From Cryptomeria japonica (taxonomy: Eukaryota > Streptophyta > Pinopsida > Cupressales > Cupressaceae), in contig NC_081409.1 in NCBI RefSeq assembly GCF_030272615.1, positions 871,838,379 to 871,902,378 on the forward strand: a stretch of 64,000 nt of DNA, in the 5' to 3' direction. Each line of letters opens with the position of its first letter. Within the stretch, counting starts at the first letter, position 1. The notes under the pieces were generated by a model. It was given only the letters and a program-made list of their open reading frames with translations, did no database searches and was not told where the DNA came from. Below, in pieces: positions 23,074-35,050 of this stretch. Made by a program: the position numbers and the translations under genes.

Positions 23074-23085
23074 GCTCTGATACCA
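23074..23085 (-). other. E4 primer-binding site
   Basis: TGGTATCAGAGC on the minus strand directly adjoining the LTR. Confidence 0.88.
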
Positions 23086-23532
23086 TGTGAGAACTTGCCA
23101 AGATCTAGAGGAAATGGAAAGCACAAATAAGATAGACAAAATAAATTATAGGAATAAATTGTATTCTATCAAGATGAAACATATGATCAACTAGATCATT
23201 ACAAGATGTTCAATGATTGCCCGTACAAACAATCTAGATGAGCTTCCTTATATAGGCAAGGCTATATGGATATGTGAGAACACAAACATGACATATGGCT
23301 CAATAAGAAAAAAGGGTAGGTAGAAGAAATAATAAAATTTTCCACATGAGATGGAATGTAACAACAAGATAAGATCAACACCATAAAAGATGGAAATTCT
23401 CCTACACACACTATACCAATGTGGTACAAACACCCAAGTGTCTCATACCCAAACTACTATTAAATGCATGTACCTAAGTAAACTTAAGTAAGGTGTAATA
23501 ATATCCATGATGATTAATTATTTACACCAACA
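23086..23532 (-). repeat. E4 5' LTR
   Basis: 447 bases, TGTGAGAACTTG to CACCAACA; pairs with 20902-21369. Confidence 0.85.
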
Positions 23533-24423
23533 ATTTCCTTATAGTCATACTTATTACATTTGAAACATTGATCAGTAAAAGATGGACCATTATTATTCAT
23601 CCTATTTCTAACTGACTAGCCATATGACCAAGTTTATTGGAAACAAAAAAGTTATCATTGAATTTATGAGCATTAGGTTGCCTTACCGGTGGGCTTCTTA
23701 AGTTATTTTTCTTTTGTGTTAATTTGGAGCTTGGGCTTCTTAAGTTATTTTTCTTTTGTGTTAATTTGGAGCTTTCACCTTTCTCAAATCCAAGACCTTG
23801 AGTATCATTAGGGATCTTTGTCTTGCAAGCATCTCAACAAGTTTGGCTGAGATGACCAAGAACTTCTCCTTGTACTCATTTGCAACATCAAGATTATATC
23901 TAAGAAGAATAATCTATCTTTCAAGATCTTCCTCATGTTGTCTTGAGTCTTGCAGGTCAAGCTTTAGTTCACCATTCTCACTCTCATGTCTGCAACATTC
24001 TTCCAAATTTTATTTCAGGGACTGAGCAAGCTTCTCCTCATTCTTCTTCCTTTCTTCAATCTCTTTTATCAATCTCATCACAATGTCTTCCATCTTATTC
24101 TTATGGACTGTATTATCTCTAGCAATTCTTGCACATTCTTTTGTCTTTTTCTTCAAGGCTTCTTCATCAATGCCTTGACTTTCTTTCTATTAAAGCTGAT
24201 CAGCAAGCTCCTTTCTCTTCTCCCTTGACTTGTTCAACTGATCCTTCAATGTGTCAATGAAGTTCTTAGCATCCTTAAGGTTTACTTTCACTTGTTAGAC
24301 CTCAACTTGTGCTTGATCAAGATCCTCAAGTTGTACAACAAGTTGTTGCTTCAAAGTATCAAAATCCATTGATTCACTTTCCTGGATTCTCCTCAAGCTC
24401 ATAGGCTTCTTCCAAGGAACTAG
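23533..24423 (-). pseudogene. E5 Gag, coiled-coil region
   Basis: The minus frame downstream of the primer site reads MDFDTLKQQL, QVKVNLKDAKNFIDTL, EIEERKKNEEKLAQSL, NGELKLDLQDSRQHEEDLE and LDVANEYKEKFLVISAKL. It is Glu/Lys/Leu-rich with heptad spacing. Several blocks align with E1 (E1 has EDRKKNEEDLTRRL and LDTTNQHKEKFKKSSEEL). Stops include TAG, TAA and a TAA-TAG-like pair near 24190. A perfect 42-base duplication lies within (23691-23774). It ends in the first knuckle, cut by E4. Confidence 0.7.
23691..23774. repeat. Perfect 42-base tandem duplication
   Basis: Two identical units beginning GGGCTTCTTAAGTTATTTT, 23691-23732 and 23733-23774. The 42-base length keeps the Gag reading phase (14 codons). 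Confidence 0.95.
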
Positions 24424-24435
24424 GCTCTGATACCA
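24424..24435 (-). other. E5 primer-binding site
   Basis: TGGTATCAGAGC on the minus strand, two bases from the LTR. Confidence 0.88.
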
Positions 24436-24437
24436 AT

Positions 24438-25796
24438 TGTTGGAATCAAGGAACATTGAGAGGGAGGGTGAATTAGTGTTCCAAAATTTTTAACATTTTG
24501 AATTTGACCTTTAAACCACTTGATGCAAATGAATAAAAGTAAAGTGCAAAAACACAAATCAACAATAATAAAACCAAGATTTTTACGTGGAAACCCAGTT
24601 AAGGAAAAAAGCCACAGTTTGATTCAAACCCACAATATTAATATACTCTGTTAGAAGTATAAAAATATTACATAAAGGGAATGTACTTGCATTTAGCCAC
24701 ACTGCCTAGAATTCACTACTCAATTACAAGTAAGGGCTACAAACCTAGAAGGCTCACTACCTTACAAAAGATTACATATAATAAAAAACACAAATCAACA
24801 ATAATAAAACCAAGATTTTTACGTGGAAACCCAGTTAAGGAAAAAAGCCACAGTTTGATTCAAACCCACAATATTAATATACTTTGTTAGAAGTATAAAA
24901 ATATTACATAAAGGGAATGTACTTGCATTTAGCCACACTGCCTAGAATTCACTACTCAATTACAAGTAAGGGCTACAAACCTAGAAGGCTCACTACCTTA
25001 CAAAAGATTACATATAATAATTGGAATGTTTGAATTAATAAACAACATCTACAAATGCCAAAAAAGTTCTAGTTAAGCACAAAATACTGTATCTTACTCA
25101 ACTCTGCAACATTGCACTATTCTGATATTCTGCTATATTCTTGAGCACCAATCCTTCAATTATGCACTTGAAATTTTTCACAATCACTCATACACACATC
25201 ACACATACCCAAAATATCAAAAAATGATCAAATCAATCACTCATATATATCAACAATATCAAGTTAGATATATTTCATGTTGGCCCAAAAACTGCATAAC
25301 ACACAACTGAAACATGTTAACCAAGGTTGGCTCAATCCAATCCAAAAACAACCAAGCAGACCAAAATAAATCGTCCACATGCTTCCCATATGTAGGCTCA
25401 CTAACCTTGAAGACACAAACAACTGCCAAAATTACTCTGCATGATCCGCACAATGAACCTTTACACATTATTGCTAATGAACACTGTTCTACCAAAAAAA
25501 TGTCTACTGAATCTTCCAATTTACACAAGACTCAACACCAGATGCCACAAACCTAGAATAAGGTAATTTACACATCCAAAATGCATCTTTGAGATTTGAA
25601 ACACCAAACACTCAACACAACTGATCTGCCATTCAAAATACTGTAGACTATCAGATGCTCTATTCTTCTCGCCAGACCTTGCCAAACCTCAATCAATCTT
25701 CCAGTATGAATGAATCATGGATTGTTGATTGAATGTCTAACTCTAGTTTCCATCAATGACAACATCTGATCATCAATGCAATATCTCTTGCCAACA
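24438..25796 (-). repeat. E5 5' LTR (unpaired)
   Basis: 1359 bases from TGTTGGAATC to GCCAACA on the plus strand, adjacent to the primer site. It holds ACGTGGAAACCC and CACACTGCCTAGA blocks resembling the E3 LTR. It contains a 236-base tandem duplication (24551-25022). No second copy is present in the window. Confidence 0.75.
24551..25022. repeat. 236-base tandem duplication in the E5 LTR
   Basis: 24551-24786 and 24787-25022 are almost identical (the only difference I noticed is CTCTG against CTTTG in a TATAC-TTG context). It is younger than the LTR itself and enlarges the LTR. Confidence 0.95.
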
Positions 25797-26506
25797 TTAT
25801 TTACCTATTTAGCTTCATTATTACAAATAATATTGATCAATTGTACAAATCGGTCATAGGGATCTATGATTACTTTTGTTAACATTTTATATATAGTTTC
25901 ATTATGATAATTAATTATAAAAGTATGAGTTTCAATTTTTTAATGGTGGCTTTAAATGTAATCAAATTTTTAACTTTAACTTCATGAGAGATGTTGAGTA
26001 GAAGTCAAGTCCTATTATATTCTATGAGAAGTGAGAATTGATCTAGGATTTGATGTTAGTCATAGATTATATGTAACTCTAATTGAGAAATGATCAAAGA
26101 TAAAATTAGTGGAATGGAGAGAATCTTGAAATATAGAAATGAAGACAAATGCAAGATATTTTGAGAATAGTCTTATTAATCTCACTGAACTAGTTTAGGT
26201 GAGAGAAAAGTGACGTATATATAGAAAATATGGGCCTACACATCCAAAAGGTGCAATAAATCAAACTACCCATAAAATATAGGAGATTTGACCTTCTTAG
26301 TGAGTTCTATAACATGTGGCATAACCTACTTAGATAGAGATAAAATAGTGGTTATAAGAGGTCGCATAAAAATTCAAAATAGGGTGTGTAACTCAACTAC
26401 CCATATGAGGGAGAGGTTAACACATGTAACCAATGTATTATAACATGTGTCCTCATATTAACCATGTCTAGTATAAATTGAAGTAAAATTAATAATATTT
26501 GTGTAG
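25797..26506. other. Intergenic DNA between E5 and E7
   Basis: AT-rich with no protein-like frame. A TATATATAG string occurs near 26216. I see no LTR pair or other structure. Confidence 0.55.
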
Positions 26507-27957
26507 TGTCGTAAATTGTACACCCTTGCTATGGTGGTACAATTTAACACTTGGCTTAGCACTCAGCTTAGTGTGTTTGAATCTTGCATTATAATTCCCT
26601 TTAAGCATTTAATTAATTATTTTAATTAAATCTAAAGTCTCATCTCATCACTCCCCACATTATAAAATTGGGCCCTTTACTCTAAGTGTGTCACTTTTTA
26701 TTTTATTCATTTAGTAAATGATTTAATCATAAATCTTAATTATGTCCTATTTTGACCTTTAAGGCCGAATTTCACATATCATAACACCTCAAAATCAGCT
26801 GTAACTTTGGGATTCCCTTTAATATCATCATATCCAACGGCCCTAAAAATTTGGTGAAAAGTTGGTCAGACCGTGGTGAAAGTGCACATGGTCCTTGACT
26901 TTTTTCCTAAAATTTGAGGAGAATAATTCTATGATATTATAAAGCTTAACCCCAAAACATTGGCCAGAAATTCAATTCTTATGTCATCCTAAAAATGGAA
27001 TTAAGTCAAAAATAAGATCTAGGGTTTCATACATAAGAGCTCTCTTTTTTCATTTGAAGGCATCTAATCGAATCTAGGAAAAATCTATTAGAGCGAGCAT
27101 AAGGAGCCTTCTATGTAGTGAAAGAGAAGCCTATGTGAAGTCCTCAACAACATTCAACAATATTTCATCAAGCATTCATCATCAATTAGGAGCCTTGAAG
27201 ATATTCAAGAGTAATAGGAGATCTAGTGGCAATATCTCTCCCTTGGGGATTGGTATGATTTCATGTTATTTACGTGTCTTTGTATGAGCTTCTTTACATC
27301 AATTAGCACATTTAAATACATGCTTTAGATCATTTAGCATATTTGGTTTGAAGCGTTGTCATTACATTTACATTTAGGGTTTAATCTCATGCATAGGGTA
27401 GCTCTAGTTTCTTTCATTTTAGGATCTTGCATACACACAAGATTATAGCACACACATTTTCAATACTTTATTGACTATTTGTGGAGGTGGAAATCACCAA
27501 CACCTTGGGTTTCACTAAGGAAAAACCATATATAGCGACCCAAACCTTCCCTTTCCAGTTGCAGGTGCAAGAACAAGTACCCAGAAGCAATTTCAGATTA
27601 GGAAAAGGCACTTGAACCATCCAGAAGTCTCAAATTTATAGAAAAATATCAAGGATAGGGGCATGGTGGCCTAGTCCTGCCTAGGACAATGGTGTGGCAA
27701 CATGGTCCCTCCACTTTTTAGTGATTTTTGGCAGTATGCAGGTTCACGATCTCAGAATTGTAGTCTCACAGTTACAACTCTTTGTCAAATCATCAAGGAC
27801 AGTGGCATGGCACCTTGGTCCTGGTTAGTTTGACTCCATTTGTAACATTAGGTACACATCCAAAATCCTCCCCCTTTCATTCTTTCAATATCTTACTTTC
27901 AGATCTGCAAGTTTGTTCAATTTCCAGTTCATTTATGCTTCATTCTTTATCTCCTAG
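26507..27957 (+). repeat. E7 5' LTR, left part
   Basis: Begins TGTCGTAAATTG, a start I associate with plant Gypsy LTRs, and runs to the CCTAG duplication where E6 entered. Without a 3' copy the left limit is inferred from this start motif. The end part is at 41022-41221. Confidence 0.5.
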
Positions 27958-30900
27958 TGTGAGGCCCTACCCCGACTCATCCTAGCATTTCAGTGATTTT
28001 CATGTTGAGACTATTATGGATGCTTTATTTTTATGCATTATGGATTTATAAATTATATGATTCCATGATTTGGATAACATTGATATATATTGATGCTTCA
28101 TTTCTATGCATTATAGATATAGAACTCTATATGATTCTAGAATAGGATAAATTTGGGATGATGTATGTCATTATTGGATTTGCAAAACTTTACTATGATG
28201 ATAGAAATAGGATGCATGTTCTATCAATGGAGCATAATTATGAGGATTATGATAATTACTTATGTGGATTTATTTGGATATAAGATATATTGATTTGTTT
28301 AATATTATTTGTATGCAGAGTGTTTGATGTGTATTCTTATTCATGTGTTTAATTCTATATGAGGTTATTTTGAATTACTAATGTGTAATTGAGATGTGCA
28401 AGAAAATTATCCAAGTGACCATGGAAACATTATGGAGAACCAAACCTAGACCTATGTATGTTCGTAAAACTAGGGGTTGTCTATTTGGAGAGACAACACC
28501 CTGTATGTAGCATATTTTATTTGTAATAGTAAATGATGCATGTGTGTTAAATTTTATTTATTAATTTATTAATTTCTGTAAAGCCAACAAGAGATAAATT
28601 TCATGTGTAATTTCGTAATGTATTTTATTGTGTCACTTGACACGTGTTGATTTATGTCTTGATTTTTGACTTGTCTCTTGGAGGAAATTGTTTCAACCAT
28701 AGCCTTTTCAAACATTTGAATGTGGTCTCAAATTTTCCTTGGGTAGAGAGTCTTTGGAGTGGTCAACTCAAGTTTGACCCAAAGGTTAACTTCAGATGGG
28801 TTTCTAAGGGGTCAAATGGACTCCTAGGGGTAGTTTAAAAGCTTTTCCTAAGGACTAGAAGGTATACCTATAGGTTAGGAGTACTTTTAGGCATGTGACT
28901 ACTCCCATTTGACTGTTTAGTCACCTCAAAAAGTGGGTTTCCTAAGGTGAGTGAAAATTCAATTTAGAAGTTTCCATCTAGGTTAGATAACCTTCTTTTT
29001 TGATGTGAGATTCTTTTTCCCACTTTCTCTTACTTTTTCCTTTTTCAGTTTTATTAACCTATGAGAACTCTCATTGAGGCCTTTTTAGGCAAGGATTAGA
29101 GATTTTGTGGGTAATCACCCACTCTCCATTTTTGGAGATCATACAATTTTGAAAAGAATAGTTTTGGGATAGAATTTTGGCTAAGTGTAGAAAGAAGAAT
29201 TGTGGAATTGGGCTTCTCATCCTCAAAATAGTTCTAGCAAACCTTTGGGCAGATTGAAGGTTGGTTCATCTTCTCCTTTTGTTTCTTTTTACATTGCATG
29301 TTTATGTTGGAAAGATTGCTTGTATGTAAAAGTTGGTTTCTTGTATTTTTTTTTCCTTTGTGAAAATTATTATGTGACCTATCTGTTACTTCTTTTATGC
29401 ATTTTCTTGTGATTTGGGAGTAACCAACCCTTCTATGCTTGGGAGAGTATGATGGACTTGTGGGTGGTAGAAGTTTGATAACCCTCAAGTGTGTGGCTCT
29501 CGTTATGAGAGTGATATCAAGGGGTGTATATGTGACCCTTGCTGCATGGCCTGGTTTATACATTTGGGAGTCATAAGGAGAGAAAGTATGGCATGAATAC
29601 CTTGGGGGGGCATAAGGATGTGGAGTTAATGAACTTATGATATATTTTTCTTTGCCATGAGGTGGATTTGTGATCTACCATTCTTGCAGTCTCCTTAGGG
29701 TATTTGGTCCACTACCACCCATGTAAAAACATTACATTTTGGGATGAAGTGTAGCCTTGGTTGGGAAAGTGTTTGTTGCATGTTTTTCCCTTTCTTGTTG
29801 TGTTTGTCTGAGTGTAACCTATCTAGGGCTTGGTTCTCCAAGCTCGGGGGTGGCTTCTAGTAAGCCTAGGCTGGGAGGTGAGCACTCCATGGTCATAGCC
29901 TCATGATTTATTTGCAAGTTGCTTGGAAAGAAAATAAAAAGACAAGCTAGGAGTTGCTGGATTTACTTGATTTGTAGAAAAAGATTGGGGAATGAGATAT
30001 TTTATATTTTAGTTGTGGCAATGTAAAAGAAAAGCTATATGTTGTATTTATTTTGAAAAATAAATGTATTCATTTTAATTAGAGTCCTCATTTCATAGAA
30101 ATGAGAGACTAGTTGGGGTATCTCACCCATTTGTAATGTTGACTACATTGTATTCTAAATATGCTTTAAAGAAATGCATTATTTCTGTTAAGTTATTATT
30201 GTATCAATGAAATATTTCTGTTGGGCTTAAGTTTTGTATTGTTCTCGAAATAATATTGGTTGTATACATGTTATTTTGAAAATAAAAGTCCATTTTATCT
30301 CCTTATGCATATTAAAATAATGGAAATGAGTAAAGTAATAAACTTGCATGTTAGTAAGAGAATATTAAGCATTTATTCCTAATTATTTATTTCCAAATAC
30401 AAATCATGGTTTAATAGATTTAACATGTCTATCTCTAAGGTTAATTTAAATGATTCTAGACTAATGTAGTTGTTGAATATAGTTTAATTAATTCTGTCAT
30501 TTTCTCCTTTATTTATTGCAGAATTAAAATTTAATAATTGCACTATAGATTATGCCTAAATTTAAAAGAAGAAATAAAAATATTAGACTAATGCTATACT
30601 GCCATTTAATTTATTAATTTCCTGCAAGTTAAAAAAATAAAATAAACATTATTTATCTATGAAAAATCATATTAAACCTACCCTTGATTTAACCAAGGAT
30701 AGACTATATATATATATATTTAAATAAATAAGTTTTTTATATTTATTACCTAAAAAAAAAAAATTTAAATATTTAAATATTTTTAAAAAAGGGGGTTTCG
30801 GGGAAGCTGAACCCACTGTGCAAACACACAGTGGTTGGCGCGGTTCGGGCTACCACTCTGGCTACCCATAGTGGATGGCACGGGGGCTGCCACTATGGGC

Positions 30901-31967
30901 AACCACAGTGGTCGGCATGGTGCCTCCCACTGTGGGTAACCACAATGGAAAGGCTTCAGGTTGCCACTGTGTTTACCCACAGTGGGTGGTGCCCAGTCAC
31001 CATTGTGGGGAAACACAATGGCGTCCGGAGATGCCTCCGCTTGACGCCCTTTCAACCCTCCTCCGCTCCTCTGCTCCACCCTCCAAGGCCGCTGCCGATA
31101 ACCATGGCCATCGCCTCCCCTACCCTGCAACAAACAAACACAGACAAACACACACACACTTCACACACGAAAGAAAAAGAGAGAGAGAATATCATAGTTA
31201 AGTCCTAACCCGAAAATAGGGTTAGGGTGGAGTAATTTTATAATATTTTAGTTAGGTTATATGGGACATTTTTATAATAAAGTTTGTTTAGAAAACAAAT
31301 ATCCACATATACAAATATATATGTGTTTAATTTATATATATAAAACTTTAATTTAATTAGCTTATTAAAACATTCATATTTTATAAACGGTTATATAAAC
31401 ATTTAAATATGATGTTTTAAATTCTAATTATTTTGGAGTTTAATCTTCTAGGGAATTTTAATGGCTTTGTAAGTTATTTTGGCTATAAGGGGATTAACTT
31501 TAGTCCACCTAAATATAGGCTCTTCAGGATTAAATGTGATAGGGTTATTTTCTTTAAAGATTTATTTGGCGCTATAGATGAAATTTAATACACATTATAA
31601 TTATTGTTAAATTGAAATATAGGTGTTTTAAAAATCTAAGTGCTAGAGTTAATTTAATTAATTCCTATAACGATTGAAAGATTAATTAAGATGAATAATA
31701 TCCCTTGTCAATTAATTTAGGGATTTTTGCTTAAATGAATTTATTATTTAATTAATTAGTGAGACAATAATAAATTCTTTGTAGAGTTAATTTCCTGCAT
31801 GCAACTTAGATTATCCCGCTTACTAGAGTTAGTGGTTAGAGTTAACTCCAACATAGTTAAGAGAAAACTTGTTATTGCATTTCATATTAGCAAATTTAAT
31901 GTTATTAGGTTATGTTTAAAAAAAAAAAAAATTTATTCCGTTCGTGCCCAAAAGTTTGGGCATGACA
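27958..31967 (+). repeat. E6 5' LTR
   Basis: 4010 bases, paired with 36907-41016. Includes a palindromic GC-rich array (30813-31021), a CA-rich tract after it, and AT-rich ends. The short open frames inside are not coding. Confidence 0.93.
30813..31021. repeat. Palindrome array in the E6 5' LTR
   Basis: Six imperfect units of about 37 bases, each with a roughly 22-base palindrome of the form CCACTGTGGG..ACCCACAGTGG followed by a GC-rich spacer (often GGCACGGG-like). The neighbouring LTR is AT-rich. The array is conserved in the 3' LTR at 39751-39959, where its palindrome sequences have drifted. Confidence 0.85.
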
Positions 31968-31970
31968 TTT

Positions 31971-31982
31971 TGGTATTAGAGC
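31971..31982 (+). other. E6 primer-binding site
   Basis: TGGTATTAGAGC, one base from the tRNA-Met-type site (TGGTATCAGAGC), three bases after the LTR end. Confidence 0.82.
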
Positions 31983-32132
31983 AAGGTTTCCAACACTAGG
32001 AACCTTTCTCCATTATGTTTCTCTTTAATTAGTTAATTAATTAATTTAATTTTATTATATTTATTTTTAATTAATTAAATTTTTCTTCAAAAAATTATTT
32101 ATTTATCTCATTTATTTTAATTTCTCATAAGG

Positions 32133-33560
32133 ATGCCTCCAACTACGCGACAAGCTCGCAAATGTGGTAGAGGTCCTAGGCGTGTACACATGGCACGTGA
32201 AGAGGTCGATAGGGAGGAATTGGTTCTGGAAAGGAACCCAGAGCCTCCTCCCAAACAGCTGGTTGACCCAAACTGAGACATCTTAGTAGCTCTCCAAAAC
32301 TTGATTGGTATAGTCTAGGATAAGCTTCCAGCAGGGGATCATCATGTTGAAAACCAAAACTCAGGGAGCCATAGATCGATAGATAGGGAACGGAGTAGGA
32401 GTCCGCCTCTTAATCCCATAGAGAGTTAGGCTGGGTATGAGCCCAAGTCTATTCACCTACCAGGACCACCTCCAGTGGCAGAGCCAGTGTATTATGAGAG
32501 AGCACGTCGGGATCCAGGGGATCTAATCAGAGACATTATGCATCTCCAGCCACCATCTTTTGGGGGATCTACCAATGGGGTAGAAGCTGAGGCTTGGCTT
32601 TTGAGCCTAGATAGGTGCTTTGCATTGTGCTCCTACGAGAGCAATCTAAAGGCACATGTAGCAGTCCACCTACTGAGAGGAATGACCTCCACATGGTGGA
32701 GACAAGAGGAATACAAGTGTGGTTTAGTTGTAGATACCCTCACATGGGAGATTTTTACATAGAGGTTTAGGGAGAGGTGCTTGTCAGAGCATTACAGACA
32801 GTGTAGGATAGATGAGTTCCATGACCTCTAGCAGAAGGGTCTCTCAGTGACCCAGTACGAGAGCAATTTCTTCGAGCTCTTGCCATACATGGACTACCTG
32901 AAAGATGAGAAGCTTCTCGTCAACCATTTTATCAGAGCGCAAATGTTGGCATAGTAGGACCAGTGAGGATGTCCGCTCCAGGGAGCCTTCAGGTTGCTAT
33001 GGAGAAGGCCTTCATAGCAAAGGAGATTCAGGTCAGGCCACAAGATACAAGGGATCGGTTCTAGAACCAAAACCCTATACCCCAAACATACAAGTTTCAG
33101 AAACCCCATTGGAAGGGTAATAATAGTCACACATCGGGGTTCTCCAAACCCCCTCCTTCGTAACATTCATAGCAAAACCAAAGGCAGAGGCCTCCGCAGA
33201 GTCAGCAGGGTGCAAAGCCCAAGTAGTGGCAGTCTCAGGGTTAGAGGTGAGATCAGCAATCTAAGGTTCCTTACACACCTCCGGTGAGGACTTAGTAGTC
33301 CTCCAGGGGTGGGTATAGTGGTTCTAGCAGGATAGGGGGACAACCTTTTCCTAGGCCTCAAGGCATCTAGTTTTAGGCACGCGGTGCTTGTTTCATGTGT
33401 TGGGCCATGGGGAACATGGTGAGAGAGTGTCCTTAGGGTCAGATGGTAGGGAATCAGAGGATGGCACCATCAGAGCCTACAGTTGGAGATATGGGCAGGT
33501 CCCATAGAGTCTTCGCAGTGGTTGACAACCACTAGGCAGAGCACCAGGCCACAGTCATTG
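32133..33560 (+). pseudogene. E6 Gag and zinc knuckle
   Basis: ATG at 32133 starts MPPTTRQARK, in phase with the capsid block at 32475-32762 (LQPPSFGGS, AEAWLLSLDRCF, HVAVHLLRGMTSTWW) and with YESNFFELLPYMDYLKDEKL near 32855. Stops in this phase are TGA 32274, TAG 32316, 32427, 32760, 32829, 32952 and 32955, and TGA 32964. A frameshift near 32950 is followed by a Gln/Pro-rich linker peppered with TAG. A knuckle remnant (CFMCWAMGNMVRECP, expected CxxCGxxGHxxxxC) lies near 33390. Gypsy capsid role. Confidence 0.82.
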
Positions 33561-33571
33561 AGGCTGCAGGT

Positions 33572-35050
33572 ATGATCAGAGGTAGCAGTGTATCTATATT
33601 ATTTGATTTAGGAGCTACTGACTCCTTTATATATCCATTGGTTGTGGAACATTGTGGGCTAGTGGCAATTAGACAAGGTGTTAGTTGGGAAGTGGAGTTA
33701 GCTTTAGGGGCTAGAGTGTTAGTGGAATCAGAGGTTAGGGCATGCCAGCTTCAAATTGGCAATACCACCACCTTAGTAGACCTTAGAGTTACCCAACTTG
33801 GATCATATGGCATCGTACTTGGCATGGATTGGCTTTATGCCCACAGAGCCAAGATGGATTGTCGCTTGAAAGAAATCAAGTGTGAGGATGATCATGGTTC
33901 ACCCATAGTAATCACCAGGATTTAGAGACCTGTGTCTCTTCATATGATTTCTGCAATGCAGCTTAAGCAAAGCATGCGAAAGGGATGTCAGCTATTTGCC
34001 ATCACCATCAGTGATAGAGAGGAAGAGGATGAAAAGGAAACATTGATTGATGACCATCCTATTCTTAAGGGATATTCAGACGTGTTTCCATCACAGCTAC
34101 CTGGTATGCCACCCCATAGAGAGATTGACTTTCATATAGACCTTGTACTAGGAACTGAGCTAGTATTAAGAGCACCTTATAGGATGACCACAAATGAGCT
34201 TAATGAGATCAAGATGCAGCGTGAGGAACTCCTAGAGAAAGGTCACATTCATCCTAGCATATCCCCTTGGGGTGCACCAGTCATCTTCATGAAGAAGAAT
34301 GATAGATCTCTTTGGTTATGCATGGATTATCGTTAGTTGAACAAAGTAACCATGAAGAACTGATATCACTTGCCCAGGATCGATGATTTATTCGACCAAC
34401 TTTAGGGTGCCAAAGTATTTTCCAAAATTGATCTGAAATCAGGATACCATTAGTTGAGAATAGTGGAAAGTGATATCCACAAGACCGCATTTTGCACTAG
34501 ATATGGCCACTATGAGTTTACCATGGTTCCATTCGGTCTTACGAATGCTCTAGCTATTTTCATGAGCCTCATGAATGGGGTATTCTGCACATTTCTTGAC
34601 CATTTTGTGATTGTGTTCCTTGATGACATATTGATATATTCTCAGAATGAGAAGGAGCATGATGAGCACTTGAGATAGGTCTTGCAGTGTTTGAGGGACA
34701 ATCAATTGTATGGTAGTTTGTCGAAGTGTGCATTCTTTCGTTCAGAGGTCAAGTACCTTAGGCATGTTATTTCTAGTTATGGGATCTCAGTTGACCCATC
34801 AAAGATCAAAGCTATTATGGATTGGCCAGTGCCAACTAGTGTGATAGAAGTCAGGAGCTTCATGGGCTTAGCAAGTTATTACTGACGCTTTGTTGAGGGA
34901 TTCTCTAGAGTCGCACATCCTATTACTTCTCTTTAGCATAAAGGGAAGAAATTTGAGTGGACAGAGAGGTACAAGAGGGCCTTTCAGGAACTCAAAAAGG
35001 CACTTACTAGTGCACCTATCCTTGTACTACCAGATCCCTCAGTTGACTTC
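33572..35050 (+). pseudogene. E6 protease and reverse transcriptase
   Basis: The protease has FDLGATDSFI where family members have DSGA(T/S)HSFI, the Ser codon mutated to Leu, then [69 protein letters not shown], the catalytic FLDDILIYS, and [25 protein letters not shown]. Stops: TAG at 33923, 34334, 34403, 34451, 34676 and 34934; TGA at 34361 and 34883. Nearly all sit where chromoviruses have Gln or Arg. The reading phase shifts near 35050 into RNase H. Confidence 0.9.

Larger units (their letters stand above)
20902..23532 (-). mobile_element. E4: small non-coding LTR retrotransposon nested in E5 Gag
   Basis: LTRs 20902-21369 and 23086-23532 both start TGTGAGAA and end CCAACA. The primer site is at 23074-23085 and there is a purine tract beside the low LTR (AAGGGGGGGTG on the minus strand, near 21370). 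Flanks are ATTTG (20897-20901) and ATTTC (23533-23537), four of five matching. The internal 1.7 kb has no coding capacity, so E4 depended on another element. Removing E4 rejoins the E5 knuckle sequence. Confidence 0.85.
19600..25796 (-). mobile_element. E5: pol-less retrotransposon with coiled-coil Gag, 3' part missing
   Basis: Minus-strand order: 5' LTR 24438-25796, primer site 24424-24435, coiled-coil Gag (24423 to 23533), zinc knuckles continuing at 20901-20500 after nested E4, and an uncharacterised coding remnant to about 19600. No matching 3' LTR is visible, so the low-coordinate end was lost. Coiled-coil spacing and knuckles resemble E1 (both contain ERKKNEE or DRKKNEE followed by a heptad-like stretch). 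I find no RT, integrase or protease. The exact left border is unknown. Confidence 0.65.

Noticed and set aside
26216-26224. TATATATAG as E7 LTR promoter
   Set aside because: Lies about 290 bases before the likely LTR start (26507), so it is not inside the LTR.
29234-29563. Minus frame of 109 codons in the E6 LTR
   Set aside because: Its counterpart in the other LTR is truncated to 61 codons, so it is not maintained.
30705-30718. TATATATA runs as promoters
   Set aside because: Simple repeats in AT-rich LTR; no position or context support.
30783-31208. Overlapping open frames of 108-125 codons on both strands near the GC-rich array
   Set aside because: They arise from the palindromic repeat and read in both directions with His/Trp/Pro-rich, repetitive products; same in the second LTR.
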